The notes beneath the pieces were generated by a model that searched no databases, was not told the origin of the DNA, and worked only from the letters and a program-made list of their open reading frames with translations. Shown in pieces: positions 31,464 through 40,930 of a stretch of DNA of 64,000 nucleotides. Location of the stretch: the NCBI RefSeq assembly GCF_049445995.1, contig NZ_JBMSDZ010000004.1, positions 1 through 64,000 on the forward strand, in the 5' to 3' direction. Position 1 is the first letter of the stretch, and each line of letters opens with the position of its first letter. The DNA comes from Dyella_A sp049445995. GTDB lineage: Bacteria; Pseudomonadota; Gammaproteobacteria; Xanthomonadales; Rhodanobacteraceae. A program made the position numbers and the translations under genes.

Positions 31464-31825
31464 GATCTGGTTTCCTCAAGTACGCGATCGACTTCGTTGA
31501 AGAAGTCTTCCAGCAATTGCTGTGGGCTGGTGAATTCGTACGGCACGCCCCTGTCGCTGACGTGACGATGGCGATGGTCGTAGGCCAGGCGCCGCCCTGC
31601 ATGACGCTTGCGCTTCGGAGGCTTGGCGGCATGCGCATTGTCGAAACCGAGCAACCGCGTGCCGTAGCGATCATGCAAGGTCAGCGCGTAGCGTATGCCG
31701 TGTGGCACACGCTCGTTCGCCTCGACACGCCATGCCTCGATCTTGATCCAGTAGCCGTTGCCCTGGTCGTAGATCTCGCCGTTGAGCAACAGCAGCGTTT
31801 CCAGCCCCACGTCTTCCCTTGACAT
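31460..31825 (-). CDS. TumE-family toxin candidate (DUF6516)
   Basis: The 121-residue protein contains YWIKIEAWRVEANERVPHG and GIRYALTLHDRYGTRLLGFDN, followed by a basic stretch AAKPPKRKRHAGR and DHRH. This pattern matches the TumE/DUF6516 family, which pairs with an HVO_A0114-type regulator. Its biochemical action is not established here. It starts with ATG 31825; a five-base inverted repeat lies just upstream at 31833-31847. It lies within a degenerate stretch, flanked by a duplicated peptidase end, so it was probably acquired. Confidence 0.75.
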   Translation of the reverse strand: MSREDVGLETLLLLNGEIYDQGNGYWIKIEAWRVEANERVPHGIRYALTLHDRYGTRLLGFDNAHAAKPPKRKRHAGRRLAYDHRHRHVSDRGVPYEFTSPQQLLEDFFNEVDRVLEETRS

Positions 31826-31832
31826 GAATGTA

Positions 31833-31847
31833 TATCAACCGATGATA
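31833..31847 (-). promoter_or_regulatory. Operator-like repeat before the toxin-antitoxin pair
   Basis: TATCA, spacer ACCGA, TGATA is a perfect 5-bp inverted repeat eight bases upstream of the toxin start codon, in a locally AT-rich promoter zone. A likely binding site for the winged-helix partner. Confidence 0.5.
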
Positions 31848-31949
31848 ACTTGACTGAGGCCCGCGAAGGTTTCTGTCGGCTGATCGCCTCCGCACGGTGA
31901 AAAAGCGTGGGAATCGTCAGCCGACATTGCGGCAGCGGGACCCTAGCCC

Positions 31950-33347
31950 TCACTTCGCCAGCTGCATCAGCACCCGGTGCCAGAACTCCAGCCCCGCGCC
32001 CACTTCCGAGGCCGGCAGCTTTTCGTTGAGGCCGTGGGCGTAGGTGTCGTCGGGTTTGGTGAAGGCGGCATCGACGCCGTAGCTGGGTACGCCGGCGTTG
32101 CGGAAATACATGCTGTCCGAGGCGCCGGCGGACATGCCGGGGGCGATCTCCACGCCGGGGAAGCGTGCGTGCACGGCGGCGCTGACGGCGGCGATCACGT
32201 CCGGGCGCAGCGGCGAGGCGGGGCTTTCCACCGGCGGGGGCGGCAGCACGGTGATGCTGGCGCTGGGGTCGTCGATCACCTTGGTCAGGGTGTCGCGCAC
32301 GCTGGCCACCGAGGTGCCGGGGAAGATGCGGCAGTTGACGTTGACGCTGGCGCTCTGCGGGAGGGCGTTGAGCGCGTGGCCGCCGTCGAGCATGGTTGCC
32401 ACGCAGGTGGTGCGGATCTGCCCGACATAGGCCGGATCGGCGGAGATGGTGGCGGCCGCGGCGGTGTCGTCCGGATCGGCGGCGAAACGCGTCATCGCCG
32501 CGCCCAGCGCGCCGGGGGTGTGGGCGCCGGTGGCGTGCAGCGAGGCGCGGGTGATGTCGTTGATCATCGGCGGGAAGGCGTAGCCGGCCACGCGGTCGAT
32601 CACCTTGGCGAGGCGGTAGATGGCGTTGTCGGCGGTCGGTTCGCTGGAGTGGCCGCCGGGCGAGGTGAGGGTGATGCGGAAGTCGGCATAGGTCTTTTCG
32701 GCGGCCTGGATCTGGTACACCACGGGCTTGCCGCTGGCCGGGTCCAGCGTGCCGCCGCCGGCGTCGGCGTTGAGCAGGAACTCGGCGTCGTGGTAACGCC
32801 TGGCCAGCTCGCGGGTGGTGGCCATGTCGGTTTCTTCGTCACCGGAGAGCAGCAGCACGATGTCGCGGCTCGGCTTGAAGCCCTCGCGCTTGAGGCGGAT
32901 CAGGGTCTCCACCAGCACCACCGCGGCAGTCTTCATGTCGGCGGTGCCGCGGCCGTAGAGGTAGCCGTTTTCCTGCACCAGGGTGAACGGGTCGCGGGTC
33001 CAGTCCGCGCGTCTGGCGGCCACCACGTCCATGTGCCCGGACAGGTAGATCGGCTTGCCGTGTCCGGTGCCGCGGTAGCGGGCGACCAGCGCGGCGGTCT
33101 CGCCGACCGGGATGATCTGGATGTCGTTTGCGGCGAAGCCGCCTTGCCTGAGCTTGTCGGCGAAGTAGGCCGCCAGGGCCGGCACCTGGTGGTTGCCCTT
33201 GACCGTCGGCACGCTGATCGCGTGGCGCAGCATGGCCATCGTCTCGGCCAGCGCCCGGGGCGTGGCGGTGGCCGCCAGGGCGACTGCGGGAGCGGCGCAG
33301 CAGGCGAGGGCGACAAGGGCGTGGCGGACGGCGCGTGCGGTGTTCAT
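31950..33347 (-). CDS. Exported M20-family metallopeptidase
   Basis: The 465-residue protein has a signal peptide (about 1-26, ending LAA) and the M20 zinc-binding signatures: LSGHMDVV, YGRGTADMKT with the bridging Asp, and LSGDEETD with the general-base Glu. A GGHSSEPT stretch marks the dimerisation domain. M20 enzymes are two-zinc carboxypeptidases or aminoacylases; here the exported form suggests peptide use in the periplasm. ATG 33347 was chosen because the signal peptide begins there. Its 3' end is duplicated in damaged form at 30819-31070. Confidence 0.92.
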   Translation of the reverse strand: MNTARAVRHALVALACCAAPAVALAATATPRALAETMAMLRHAISVPTVKGNHQVPALAAYFADKLRQGGFAANDIQIIPVGETAALVARYRGTGHGKPIYLSGHMDVVAARRADWTRDPFTLVQENGYLYGRGTADMKTAAVVLVETLIRLKREGFKPSRDIVLLLSGDEETDMATTRELARRYHDAEFLLNADAGGGTLDPASGKPVVYQIQAAEKTYADFRITLTSPGGHSSEPTADNAIYRLAKVIDRVAGYAFPPMINDITRASLHATGAHTPGALGAAMTRFAADPDDTAAAATISADPAYVGQIRTTCVATMLDGGHALNALPQSASVNVNCRIFPGTSVASVRDTLTKVIDDPSASITVLPPPPVESPASPLRPDVIAAVSAAVHARFPGVEIAPGMSAGASDSMYFRNAGVPSYGVDAAFTKPDDTYAHGLNEKLPASEVGAGLEFWHRVLMQLAK

Positions 33348-33464
33348 GTGGATTCCCCGGCTTGGGTTGGCGTGAGCGCCGAGTATGCGTGGCTGACCGT
33401 CCGCGTGCACCGGTTGCGCCGACGCCATGCAGGAACAAGCACATGAGCGGCCCCCTCACCCCAG

Positions 33465-33495
33465 CCCTCTCCCCCGGCGCTGCCGGGGGAGAGGG
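33465..33495. repeat. GC-rich palindrome, copy 2
   Basis: CCCTCTCCCCCGGC (33465-33478), loop GCT, and its complement (33482-33495). Upstream CCCCCTCACCCC is shared with the copy at 29854-29884 read on the other strand. Confidence 0.85.
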
Positions 33496-33555
33496 AGAAG
33501 GCGATCGCCCGGGGATCGCTGCCCGGGCGTGTCGATCGGCCAAGGTGCCGTCGGG

Positions 33556-36471
33556 TCAGAGTTTGTAGTTCACCCCGAACATCACGGTGCGTCCCCAGGT
33601 GTCGTATTCCAGCGGCCGGCCGACTTTCACCCCGTTGGGCAGGCTGGCCGTCTGCCGGGTCTCATCGGGCGTGTTGGTGAGGTTGTTGACCTGCAGCAGG
33701 ATCGACAGGCCGCTCCAGCGTCCCTCCGGAAAGGCGTAGCCCAGCTGCAGGTCGGTCTGCTTGTTCGCCAGATATTCGGTGTAGCCGAGCTGGTCGAACA
33801 GGGCCACGGCCTCGCCGGTGAACTTGGAACGGTAGCGTTCGGCGATGCGTGCGGAGAAGCCGTGCTTCTCGTAGTACAGCGCCAGGTTGGCGACCTTGCG
33901 CGACAGCCCGGGCAAGGTCTTGGGGCCGCCGGGGATGGCCGAGATCGAGCTCTTGGGAATGCTGCTGTTGGTCAGCGAGAAATTGGCCTGCATGCCGAAG
34001 CCGTCCAGCGCATCGGCCAGCAGACCGCCTTCCAGCGCACCGGACAACTCCAGGCCCTGCATCTTGCCGCCGGTGCCGTTCTCCGGCCGGGTAAACGAGC
34101 CGATATTGCTGGTGGGCGTGAGCGTGGGGTTGTCGTTGGTGTAGTGGGAGAAGTCGTAGTTGAGCGTGGTCTGCCTGTAGATGTAGTTCAGCAGGTTCTT
34201 GTTGAATACCGCCGCGGCGAAATAGCTGGACTTGCCGAAGTAGAACTCATACGACAGGTCGGTGCCGACCGCGATGTACGGGCGCAGCTGCGGGTTGCCG
34301 CCGCTGCCGGACCACAGCACCTGGCCTGCGGCCGGGCCGTTCTTCACTTCGGACACGCTGGCAGAGGTGGCGACCTTCTCGTCGTCGATGCGTCCGCGCG
34401 CCATCGTCTTGGCCAGGCCGAAGCGCAGGTACTGGCGGTCGGTGAGCTGCGCCACCAGGTTCAGGCTGGGCAGCACCTTGTTGTACTTCGCGCCGCCGGA
34501 AATCGTGCCGACCAGGGTGTCGCCGTTGGTCTGCAAGGCCTGCGAGGACTGGTCCGTGCGCACGAACTGCACGCCGACATTGCCGCGCAGCGGCACGTCG
34601 CCCAGATGGGTGTCGAGATTGAACTTGACGTAGGCCACCGGCACCTTCTCGCGCACGGTGTAGTTGCGGTTGTAGTCGGCCAGGCCGTTGCGCTGGGTGA
34701 GGTAGAACTGGCTGCCGAGCGCGCCCAGCACGTCGTAGTAGACGATGCCGGGAATGCCGCCGTAGCCGAGCGAGGTGGGCGAGCCGAGCAGGCCGGCGTC
34801 GATCGGCGTGCCGAAGTCGTGGTTGTAGGTGCCCCGGGTGGAGCCGTTGCCGTTGAGCCAGGCGAAATAGACGTCCGCGGACTTCACCTTGGTGCGTTCG
34901 GAGTAGTCCACGCCGAGCGTGAAGTCGGAGAAGATCCAGCCGGCCGGATGCGTCACTTCCAGCCGGATCGCCTTGATCGTGTCCTTCTGGTGGTCGAACT
35001 CCTCGCGGCCGTTGTAGCCGTAGTTGTCCGGGTCGGTGAACACCACGTTGGCCGGGTTGGACAGGTCCACGCCGGTGCGGAAGTCGGGATAGTCGCTGCC
35101 CACCGGCGTGTTGAAGTCGACGCTGGTGGTGCCGCCGTTGGGCAGGCCGGTGAACAGGTAGGCGTCGCGCAGTTTCTTCTTGGCGGAGGAGTAGGACAGG
35201 TCGGCCGTGGCCTGCCAGTCGTTGCCGAAGTCGTACTGGTTGTTCCAGCCCACCGAGAACAGCTTGTCGTGCTCGCGGTTGAACGCGTTCTGCATGATCG
35301 GCTTGATGCCGTCGATGGTGCCGGAGGTGACCAGCGGATAGGGCTGGTACGGCGTGACGCCGACGTTGCTGTAGGAGATGCCGTCCCACGGGCTGCTCGA
35401 CCACTGCAGGCCGTTGGTGAACTGGCGCTGGTTGAAGGTGGAGAAGTACATGTCCAGCGTGGAGTGGTAGTGCTCGCCGGGCGCCCACTCGACCACCGCC
35501 ATCAGGCCGTTGCGCTTCTGCCGCTCGGACTTGGCGCGCAGCTGCATGCCTTCCTGCGAGATCACGTTGTCAGGCATGCCCGGCGTGTGCGGGCCGCCCC
35601 AGTTCTGCTCGATGCTGCCCGGGCCGTTGTTCATGCTCCACCACCACGCCTGGTACTGCTTTTCCTGGATCGGCGAATCGAGCTGGGCGAAGCCCACCGC
35701 CACGCCCAGGGTGTGGTCGAAGAACTGGTCGATGTACGAGAAGCTTGCGCGGTGCCCCATGTCGCCCACGCCCGAGCCGGGGTTGAGCTTGCCGTTGGTG
35801 TTGTGCTCGCCGCGCAGGTTGAGCACCACGGCGCGATGGGGCAGGTCCAGCGGGCGGATCGTGCGCAGGTCGACGGTGCCGGAAAGGCCCTGGCCGATCA
35901 GGCTGGCATCGGGCGTCTTGTAGACCACCGCACTGCTGATCAGCTCGGAGGGGTACTGGTCGTACTCCACGCCGCGGTTCTCGCCGATGGTGGCCTGCTC
36001 GCGACCGTTCAGCGTGGTGCCGGCGAAGTCCGGCGACAGGCCGCGGATCGAGATCACGTTGGCGCGACCGTCCAGCCGCTGCGTGGCCAGGCCGGGCAGG
36101 CGGGCCAGGCTCTCGGCGATGCTGGCGTCGGGCAGCTTGCCGATGTCCTCGGCCGAGATCGCCTCGATGATTTCGTTGGAGTTCTGCTTGGCCCGGATCG
36201 AGTTCTCGATGCTGCCGCGGATGCCGGTGACCACCACCGTCTGCAGCGTGGTGGCGGCCGGCTTGGCGGGCTTCTTGGTCGATGGGGGCGGCGAGCTGGC
36301 TGCGTCCTGGCCCGCCGAAGCCGCGGGCGTCGGCGAGGGCGTGTCCTGCGCATGGACGGCGCCGATCCCGGCCAGTCCGAACAGGGCGATCTGGCAAGCC
36401 CGGGCGAGCCGTGGATGACAAGATTGCGGGCACGAGGTGCCCGACAGGCCGGATAGGCGGCGAATACGCAT
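33556..36471 (-). CDS. TonB-dependent outer-membrane receptor
   Basis: The 971-residue protein has a signal peptide (about 1-42), a Pro/Ala/Ser-rich linker and a plug domain that starts with TVVVTGIRGS and contains LPDASIAESLARLPG. A large beta barrel ends in the aromatic VMFGVNYKL. This fits the xanthomonad-type carbohydrate/peptide receptor subclass, about 950-1000 residues. The start has a GGGAG ribosome site about eight bases away. It lies next to the M20 peptidase gene in the same orientation, about 210 bases apart, so it may import peptides or other scavenged compounds; that pairing is inference. Confidence 0.95.
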   Translation of the reverse strand: MRIRRLSGLSGTSCPQSCHPRLARACQIALFGLAGIGAVHAQDTPSPTPAASAGQDAASSPPPSTKKPAKPAATTLQTVVVTGIRGSIENSIRAKQNSNEIIEAISAEDIGKLPDASIAESLARLPGLATQRLDGRANVISIRGLSPDFAGTTLNGREQATIGENRGVEYDQYPSELISSAVVYKTPDASLIGQGLSGTVDLRTIRPLDLPHRAVVLNLRGEHNTNGKLNPGSGVGDMGHRASFSYIDQFFDHTLGVAVGFAQLDSPIQEKQYQAWWWSMNNGPGSIEQNWGGPHTPGMPDNVISQEGMQLRAKSERQKRNGLMAVVEWAPGEHYHSTLDMYFSTFNQRQFTNGLQWSSSPWDGISYSNVGVTPYQPYPLVTSGTIDGIKPIMQNAFNREHDKLFSVGWNNQYDFGNDWQATADLSYSSAKKKLRDAYLFTGLPNGGTTSVDFNTPVGSDYPDFRTGVDLSNPANVVFTDPDNYGYNGREEFDHQKDTIKAIRLEVTHPAGWIFSDFTLGVDYSERTKVKSADVYFAWLNGNGSTRGTYNHDFGTPIDAGLLGSPTSLGYGGIPGIVYYDVLGALGSQFYLTQRNGLADYNRNYTVREKVPVAYVKFNLDTHLGDVPLRGNVGVQFVRTDQSSQALQTNGDTLVGTISGGAKYNKVLPSLNLVAQLTDRQYLRFGLAKTMARGRIDDEKVATSASVSEVKNGPAAGQVLWSGSGGNPQLRPYIAVGTDLSYEFYFGKSSYFAAAVFNKNLLNYIYRQTTLNYDFSHYTNDNPTLTPTSNIGSFTRPENGTGGKMQGLELSGALEGGLLADALDGFGMQANFSLTNSSIPKSSISAIPGGPKTLPGLSRKVANLALYYEKHGFSARIAERYRSKFTGEAVALFDQLGYTEYLANKQTDLQLGYAFPEGRWSGLSILLQVNNLTNTPDETRQTASLPNGVKVGRPLEYDTWGRTVMFGVNYKL

Positions 36472-36618
36472 GCTGTTCTCCCTGACTGAGTTGGGTGGAT
36501 CCCCTGCCGGCGCAGCATCGGCGAGGGTGCATCACATTGTCACCGTGCGACGCACCAAGTGGGCGGGCGCAAGGCGGGCGGGTTCCGCATGAAGGTTCCG
36601 CATGAACTTGCGGGCAAC

Positions 36619-36650
36619 AAAAAAGCCCGGAGATCGCTCCCCGGGCTTTT
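36619..36650 (-). terminator. Terminator of the EF-G gene
   Basis: AAAAGCCCGG (36621-36630) pairs with CCGGGCTTTT (36641-36650). On the minus strand it is followed by a run of T residues. A second hairpin, ACACCGGC with GCCGGTGT (36654-36675), lies between it and the gene. Confidence 0.9.
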
Positions 36651-36693
36651 CGGACACCGGCCGTGAGGCCGGTGTGCTTGCGAAAGCGAAGGC

Positions 36694-38835
36694 TTACTTC
36701 GCTTCCTTCTCCATCAGCTTGTCGACCAGGTTGGCCGGCACTTCCTCGTAGTGATCGAAGATCATCGTAAAGGTGCCGCGGCCGGAGGTGGCCGAACGCA
36801 GGAAGTTGATGTAGCCGAACATCTCCGCCAGCGGCACGAAGCCCTGCACGAAGGCCTGCGGACCCTTCTGGCCCTGGTCGCTGACCGAGCCGCGACGACG
36901 GTTGATGTCGCCGATGATGTCGCCGAGGTACTCCGCTTCGGTCACCACTTCCAGGCTCATGATCGGTTCGAGCAACTTGGGCCTGGACATGCGCTGCGCT
37001 TCGCGGAAGCACTGGCGCGCGGCGATTTCGAAGGCCAGCGCCGAGGAGTCGACGTCGTGGTACTTGCCGTCCACCAGGCGCGCCTTGAAGTCGAGCACTT
37101 CGTAGCCGGCCACCTGGCCCTGGCGCGATTCGACCTCGATCGCGTGCTGCACGGCCGGGATGTACTCGCGCGGCACGCGGCCGCCGACGATCTCGTCGGA
37201 GAACACCACGCCCGAACCCGGCTCGCCCGGCTCGAAGATCATCTTCACTTCGGCGAACTGGCCCGAGCCGCCGGACTGCTTCTTGTGGGTGTAGACGTGC
37301 TCGACGGTCTGGCCGAAGGCTTCGCGGAAGCTGACCTTGGGCTTGCCCATGTTCGCGTCCACGCCCAGCTCGGTGCGCATGCGGTCGATGGTGATTTCCA
37401 GGTGCAGCTCGCCCATGCCCTTGAGCACGGTCTGCCCGGTTTCCTTGTCCACTTCCAGCCTGAGCGACGGGTCGGCCTTCACCATCTTGTAGAGCGCGGT
37501 GGACATCTTGTCGACGTCGTTGCGGCTCTTCGGCTCCACCGACACGCTGATCACCGGATCGGGGAAGCGCATGCGCTCCAGCAGCACCGGATGGGCCGGG
37601 TCGGTGAGCGAGTCGCCGGTCTCGGTTTCCTTCATCGAGACGAAGGCGCAGATGTCGCCGGCGCGGACCTCGTCGATTTCCTTGGTGGCGTTCGCCTGCA
37701 CCTCCACGATGCGACCCACGCGCTCCTTCTTGCCGCGGGTCACGTTCTGCAGGGTGTCGCCCTTCTTGATCACGCCCGAGTAGATGCGGGTGAAGGTGAG
37801 CGTGCCGAACTGGTCGTTGATCACCTTGAAGGCCAGCGCGCGCACCGGCGCGTCGTCGGACACTTCCTGCTCACCGATGACGTGGCCGTCTTCGTCCACC
37901 ATCGAGATGCCGCCGTTCTCGCCCGGGTACGGCATGTAGTCGATCACGCCGTCCAGCAGCTGCTGCACGCCCTTGTTGCGGTACGAGGAGCCGCAGAACA
38001 CCGGCACCAGCTTGCCCGCCACGCAGCCCTTGCGGATGCACTCCTTGAGCTTTTCCAGCGAGGGGATGTCGCCGTTGGTCAGGTAGGCGTCCATCGCCTC
38101 GTCGTCCATCTCGACGGCCGTCTCGATGCTCTGCTCGCGCAGCGCGGCGAGGTTGGCCACCCACTCCTTGTCGGCGGTGGCGCTGAGCGCTTGCACGCGT
38201 GGATGGTTGGCCACTTCCTCCAGCGGGATCGACTCCCACTTGCTGTCCTTGTCGTCGCCCTGCCAGATGTAGCCAACGCCGGCGATCAGGTCGACCATGC
38301 CCATGAAGTCGTCATGGCTGCCCAGCGGCACCTGGCACAGCACCACGTTCGCGCCGAGGCGGTTCTTGATGCCGTCGACGCAGTGCTTGAAGCTGGCGCC
38401 GATGCGGTCCATCTTGTTGATGTAGCACATGCGCGGCACGTTGTACTGGTCGGCCAGGCGCCAGTTGGTCTCGGTCTGCGGCTCCACGCCGGCCACGCCG
38501 TCGAACACCACCACGGCGCCATCGAGCACGCGCAGCGAGCGGTTCACCTCGATGGTGAAATCCACGTGCCCCGGGGTGTCGATCACGTTGATCTGGTGGC
38601 CCTTCCACTCGGTCGACACGGCGGCCGACTGGATGGTGATGCCGCGCTTGCGCTCCTGCTCCAGGTAGTCGGTGGTGGTCGACCCCTTGCCGTCCTTGGT
38701 GTCGTGCACGTCGACGATCTGGTGCTTCTTGCCGGTGTAGTACAGGACGCGCTCGGTGGTTGTCGTCTTGCCGGCGTCGATGTGCGCAATGATGCCGATA
38801 TTGCGGTAGAGCTTGAGGGGTTTCTGTCGGGCCAC
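36694..38835 (-). CDS. fusA: Elongation factor G, stand-alone copy
   Basis: About 713 residues with G1 AHIDAGKTTTTE, TPGHVDF, NKMDR and all five EF-G domains. Translocation of tRNA and mRNA on the ribosome, or ribosome recycling, is the expected job. It is not next to rpsL, rpsG or tuf, as the main fusA gene is, so it is probably a second EF-G paralog; the KDGKGSTTTDYLEQERKRG stretch supports a branch distinct from the main one. Start GTG 38835 was chosen over a TTG at 38862; neither has a clear ribosome site. Its terminator is at 36619-36650, and a TATAAT lies at 38976-38981. Confidence 0.9.
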   Translation of the reverse strand: MARQKPLKLYRNIGIIAHIDAGKTTTTERVLYYTGKKHQIVDVHDTKDGKGSTTTDYLEQERKRGITIQSAAVSTEWKGHQINVIDTPGHVDFTIEVNRSLRVLDGAVVVFDGVAGVEPQTETNWRLADQYNVPRMCYINKMDRIGASFKHCVDGIKNRLGANVVLCQVPLGSHDDFMGMVDLIAGVGYIWQGDDKDSKWESIPLEEVANHPRVQALSATADKEWVANLAALREQSIETAVEMDDEAMDAYLTNGDIPSLEKLKECIRKGCVAGKLVPVFCGSSYRNKGVQQLLDGVIDYMPYPGENGGISMVDEDGHVIGEQEVSDDAPVRALAFKVINDQFGTLTFTRIYSGVIKKGDTLQNVTRGKKERVGRIVEVQANATKEIDEVRAGDICAFVSMKETETGDSLTDPAHPVLLERMRFPDPVISVSVEPKSRNDVDKMSTALYKMVKADPSLRLEVDKETGQTVLKGMGELHLEITIDRMRTELGVDANMGKPKVSFREAFGQTVEHVYTHKKQSGGSGQFAEVKMIFEPGEPGSGVVFSDEIVGGRVPREYIPAVQHAIEVESRQGQVAGYEVLDFKARLVDGKYHDVDSSALAFEIAARQCFREAQRMSRPKLLEPIMSLEVVTEAEYLGDIIGDINRRRGSVSDQGQKGPQAFVQGFVPLAEMFGYINFLRSATSGRGTFTMIFDHYEEVPANLVDKLMEKEAK

Positions 38836-39216
38836 TGTCGGAGTTCCGTAGGTGCGTTTCAAGGGAAGCGTGAGCAGGACAGCGCTCGTGCTGCCCCATG
38901 GAATGTCGTGCGCTTGCGGTTGGCGGTGCGGGCACCGCTCCCGTCTGGTCAGGGCGCAGGTGCGTCAAACCGCCGATTATAGCTGGCTTTCTTGGCAAAT
39001 CAGAGCCCTGCGTTCAGCCGGGAGGTCCCCGGCAGGTGGCCGGCCAGGTGCGGAACGGCCTGGCCGCGGCGGCGCAGAGGACCCGACGGTACGCCGGAGG
39101 GCGGTTGCTTGGCGTGGACGCCAGCGCGGCCGCGACGATCGAGCGGCCTTGCGGCCCGGTCCGCCCGGCGCGCGATGGCGGTATATCCCGTTCAGCCGGC
39201 CACCTCCCCTGGGATT
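38836..39216 (-). promoter_or_regulatory. Intergenic region with a leftward TATAAT
   Basis: The 380 bases between the EF-G gene and the desaturase gene hold no supported gene. Read on the minus strand, a perfect TATAAT lies at 38981-38976, about 140 bases before the EF-G start, a likely -10 element for that gene. A good -35 hexamer is not obvious, so the promoter call is uncertain. Nothing else of note is seen. Confidence 0.45.
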
Positions 39217-40461
39217 TCAGTTGCCCGGCAGGTCCCGGTAGAGCGCGTCGAACGACTCGGCGGGATGGGCGGCCAGGCGGAGTCCTGCAATGGGCTGGTG
39301 GGCGGCCGGTGGCTCGCCGGCAGGCACGGGCGCGGCGACCGGCGCCGCACCCAGCCGGCGCAGCCAGCGGTAGTGCGAGGCGATCCCGGCGAAGAACGTG
39401 CGGTGCGCGTGGTACGGCATGCTGAATTCGCGGCAGGTCGCTTCCACCACTTTCGCCACGGCCGGGTAGTGCACGTGGCTGATGCGCACGAACAGGTGGT
39501 GTTCCACCTGGAAGTTGAGTCCGCCGATCAGCCAGCCGAGCACGCGGTTGTCGCGCGCGAAATCCACCGTGGTCTGCAGCTGGTGGATCGCCCAGGGCGT
39601 CTGCATGCGGCCGCTGGCGTCGTCCGGCTCGGGAAAGTCCGCTTCCTCCACCACATGCGCCAGCTGGAACACGATCGCCAGCAGGAACCCCGCCACCGCC
39701 GATACCGCCGCGTAGAACAGCACCACCGTACCCAGCGGATGCAACGCCAGCGGCAGGCCGAACGCCAGCGTGAAGAACGCCAGCTTGCCCAGCACGAACA
39801 GGGTCAGATCCCAGCCGCGCGGGCGATCGAACGGCCGCTCGCCGATGCGGCCGGTGAGCATGTCGCGGAAATCGCCGTACAGGTGCCAGCGGATCGCGGT
39901 GACGGTGTACAGCAGCCACAGGTAGAGGTGCTGGAAGCGGTGCCACGGTCGCCGCGGCTGCTCGGGCGAGAGCCGGCCGAGCACGCCCAGGTCGATGTCG
40001 CTGTCGTGCTGGGCGATGTTGACGTAGGTGTGGTGGTAGCGCGCGTGCTTCCACTGCCAGATGTACGAGCTGCCGCCGACCAGGTCGAGCGTGAACGCCA
40101 TCAGTTTGTTCACCCAGCGATGCCGCGAATACGCCTGGTGGCCGCCGTCGTGCATGATGTTGAAGCCGATCCCGGCCATCGCCGTGCCCAGCAGCAATGT
40201 CAGCGGCAGCGCCTGCCACCACGCCCGCGCGAAGCACACCAGCGCGACATACGCGGCGGCGAACACCGCCAGGATGATCGCGGTTTTCGCGTACATCGCC
40301 GCGCTGTCGCGCTGCGCGCAGCCGCGCTCGCGGAAGTCGGCTTCCACCCGCCGGCGCAGCTCGCGCTGAAACGTGTTGTCGCGATGGAAGGCGAGCCGCT
40401 CGCCGGGGTGGTGCGCAGAATGAAGGGCCTCGTCCCGAGGTTGGATGGAGCCGTGGGACAT
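39217..40461 (-). CDS. Membrane fatty-acid desaturase
   Basis: The 414-residue protein has several membrane helices and the three histidine boxes of di-iron desaturases: HDGGH, KHARYHH and QVEHHLF. It introduces double bonds in acyl chains; the QVEHH box places it with the linoleoyl/front-end-like acyl-CoA or acyl-lipid desaturases, but regioselectivity is not predictable. ATG 40461 has an AAAGG site seven bases upstream. The open frame continues far upstream without family match. In many bacteria such enzymes help keep membranes fluid in the cold. Confidence 0.9.
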   Translation of the reverse strand: MSHGSIQPRDEALHSAHHPGERLAFHRDNTFQRELRRRVEADFRERGCAQRDSAAMYAKTAIILAVFAAAYVALVCFARAWWQALPLTLLLGTAMAGIGFNIMHDGGHQAYSRHRWVNKLMAFTLDLVGGSSYIWQWKHARYHHTYVNIAQHDSDIDLGVLGRLSPEQPRRPWHRFQHLYLWLLYTVTAIRWHLYGDFRDMLTGRIGERPFDRPRGWDLTLFVLGKLAFFTLAFGLPLALHPLGTVVLFYAAVSAVAGFLLAIVFQLAHVVEEADFPEPDDASGRMQTPWAIHQLQTTVDFARDNRVLGWLIGGLNFQVEHHLFVRISHVHYPAVAKVVEATCREFSMPYHAHRTFFAGIASHYRWLRRLGAAPVAAPVPAGEPPAAHQPIAGLRLAAHPAESFDALYRDLPGN

Positions 40462-40535
40462 GCGCAGCCTTTGCGGTGGGTTGGGAAGGCGATGGTAGCC
40501 GCTCGCCTGACGACGGCGTGTGAGCGGACCGCGAT

Positions 40536-40907
40536 TCATGCGTTCCCGGCGAGCAGCAGCGCCAGCCCCAGCGCCGCCGGCGCGGCCTGGATCCACAGCA
40601 CCTTGCGAGTGGCGGTGAGCCCGCCGTAAAGACCGGCCACCAGCACGCAGCCGAGGAAGAACACCTTCACGTGCAGCCCCTCGCTGCCGCCCAGCCACAG
40701 TCCCCACACCAGTCCTGCGGCGAGGAAGCCGTTGTACAGCCCCTGGTTGGCGGCCAGCACCTTCGACTGTTCGGCGAACTCCGGCGTCAGGCCGAACGCG
40801 CGCCGCCCCGACGGCCGGTTCCACAGGAACATTTCCAGCACGAGGAACCACCCGTGCAGCAGGGCGATGATGGCGATGACGATGACGATGGCGGCGGCGG
40901 TGGTCAT
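40536..40907 (-). CDS. DUF1304 membrane protein
   Basis: The 123-residue protein has four predicted membrane helices, with an EMFLWNRP motif near the start and NQGLYNGFLAAG in the middle, both typical of DUF1304. No function is established for the family. It precedes the desaturase gene on the same strand, at a distance of about 75 bases, and might be cotranscribed. Confidence 0.88.
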   Translation of the reverse strand: MTTAAAIVIVIAIIALLHGWFLVLEMFLWNRPSGRRAFGLTPEFAEQSKVLAANQGLYNGFLAAGLVWGLWLGGSEGLHVKVFFLGCVLVAGLYGGLTATRKVLWIQAAPAALGLALLLAGNA

Positions 40908-40930
40908 GGGCGGACGGTCGAGCCGAGAGA

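Noticed and set aside
30819..31949. Integrative element with attachment sites at the peptidase gene end
   Set aside because: Only a long diverged duplicate is present; no integrase, short core or excisionase is seen, so it is kept as a question, not as a feature.
36654..36675. Second terminator after the EF-G gene
   Set aside because: The ACACCGGC stem has no T run; the stem at 36619-36650 is the better terminator.
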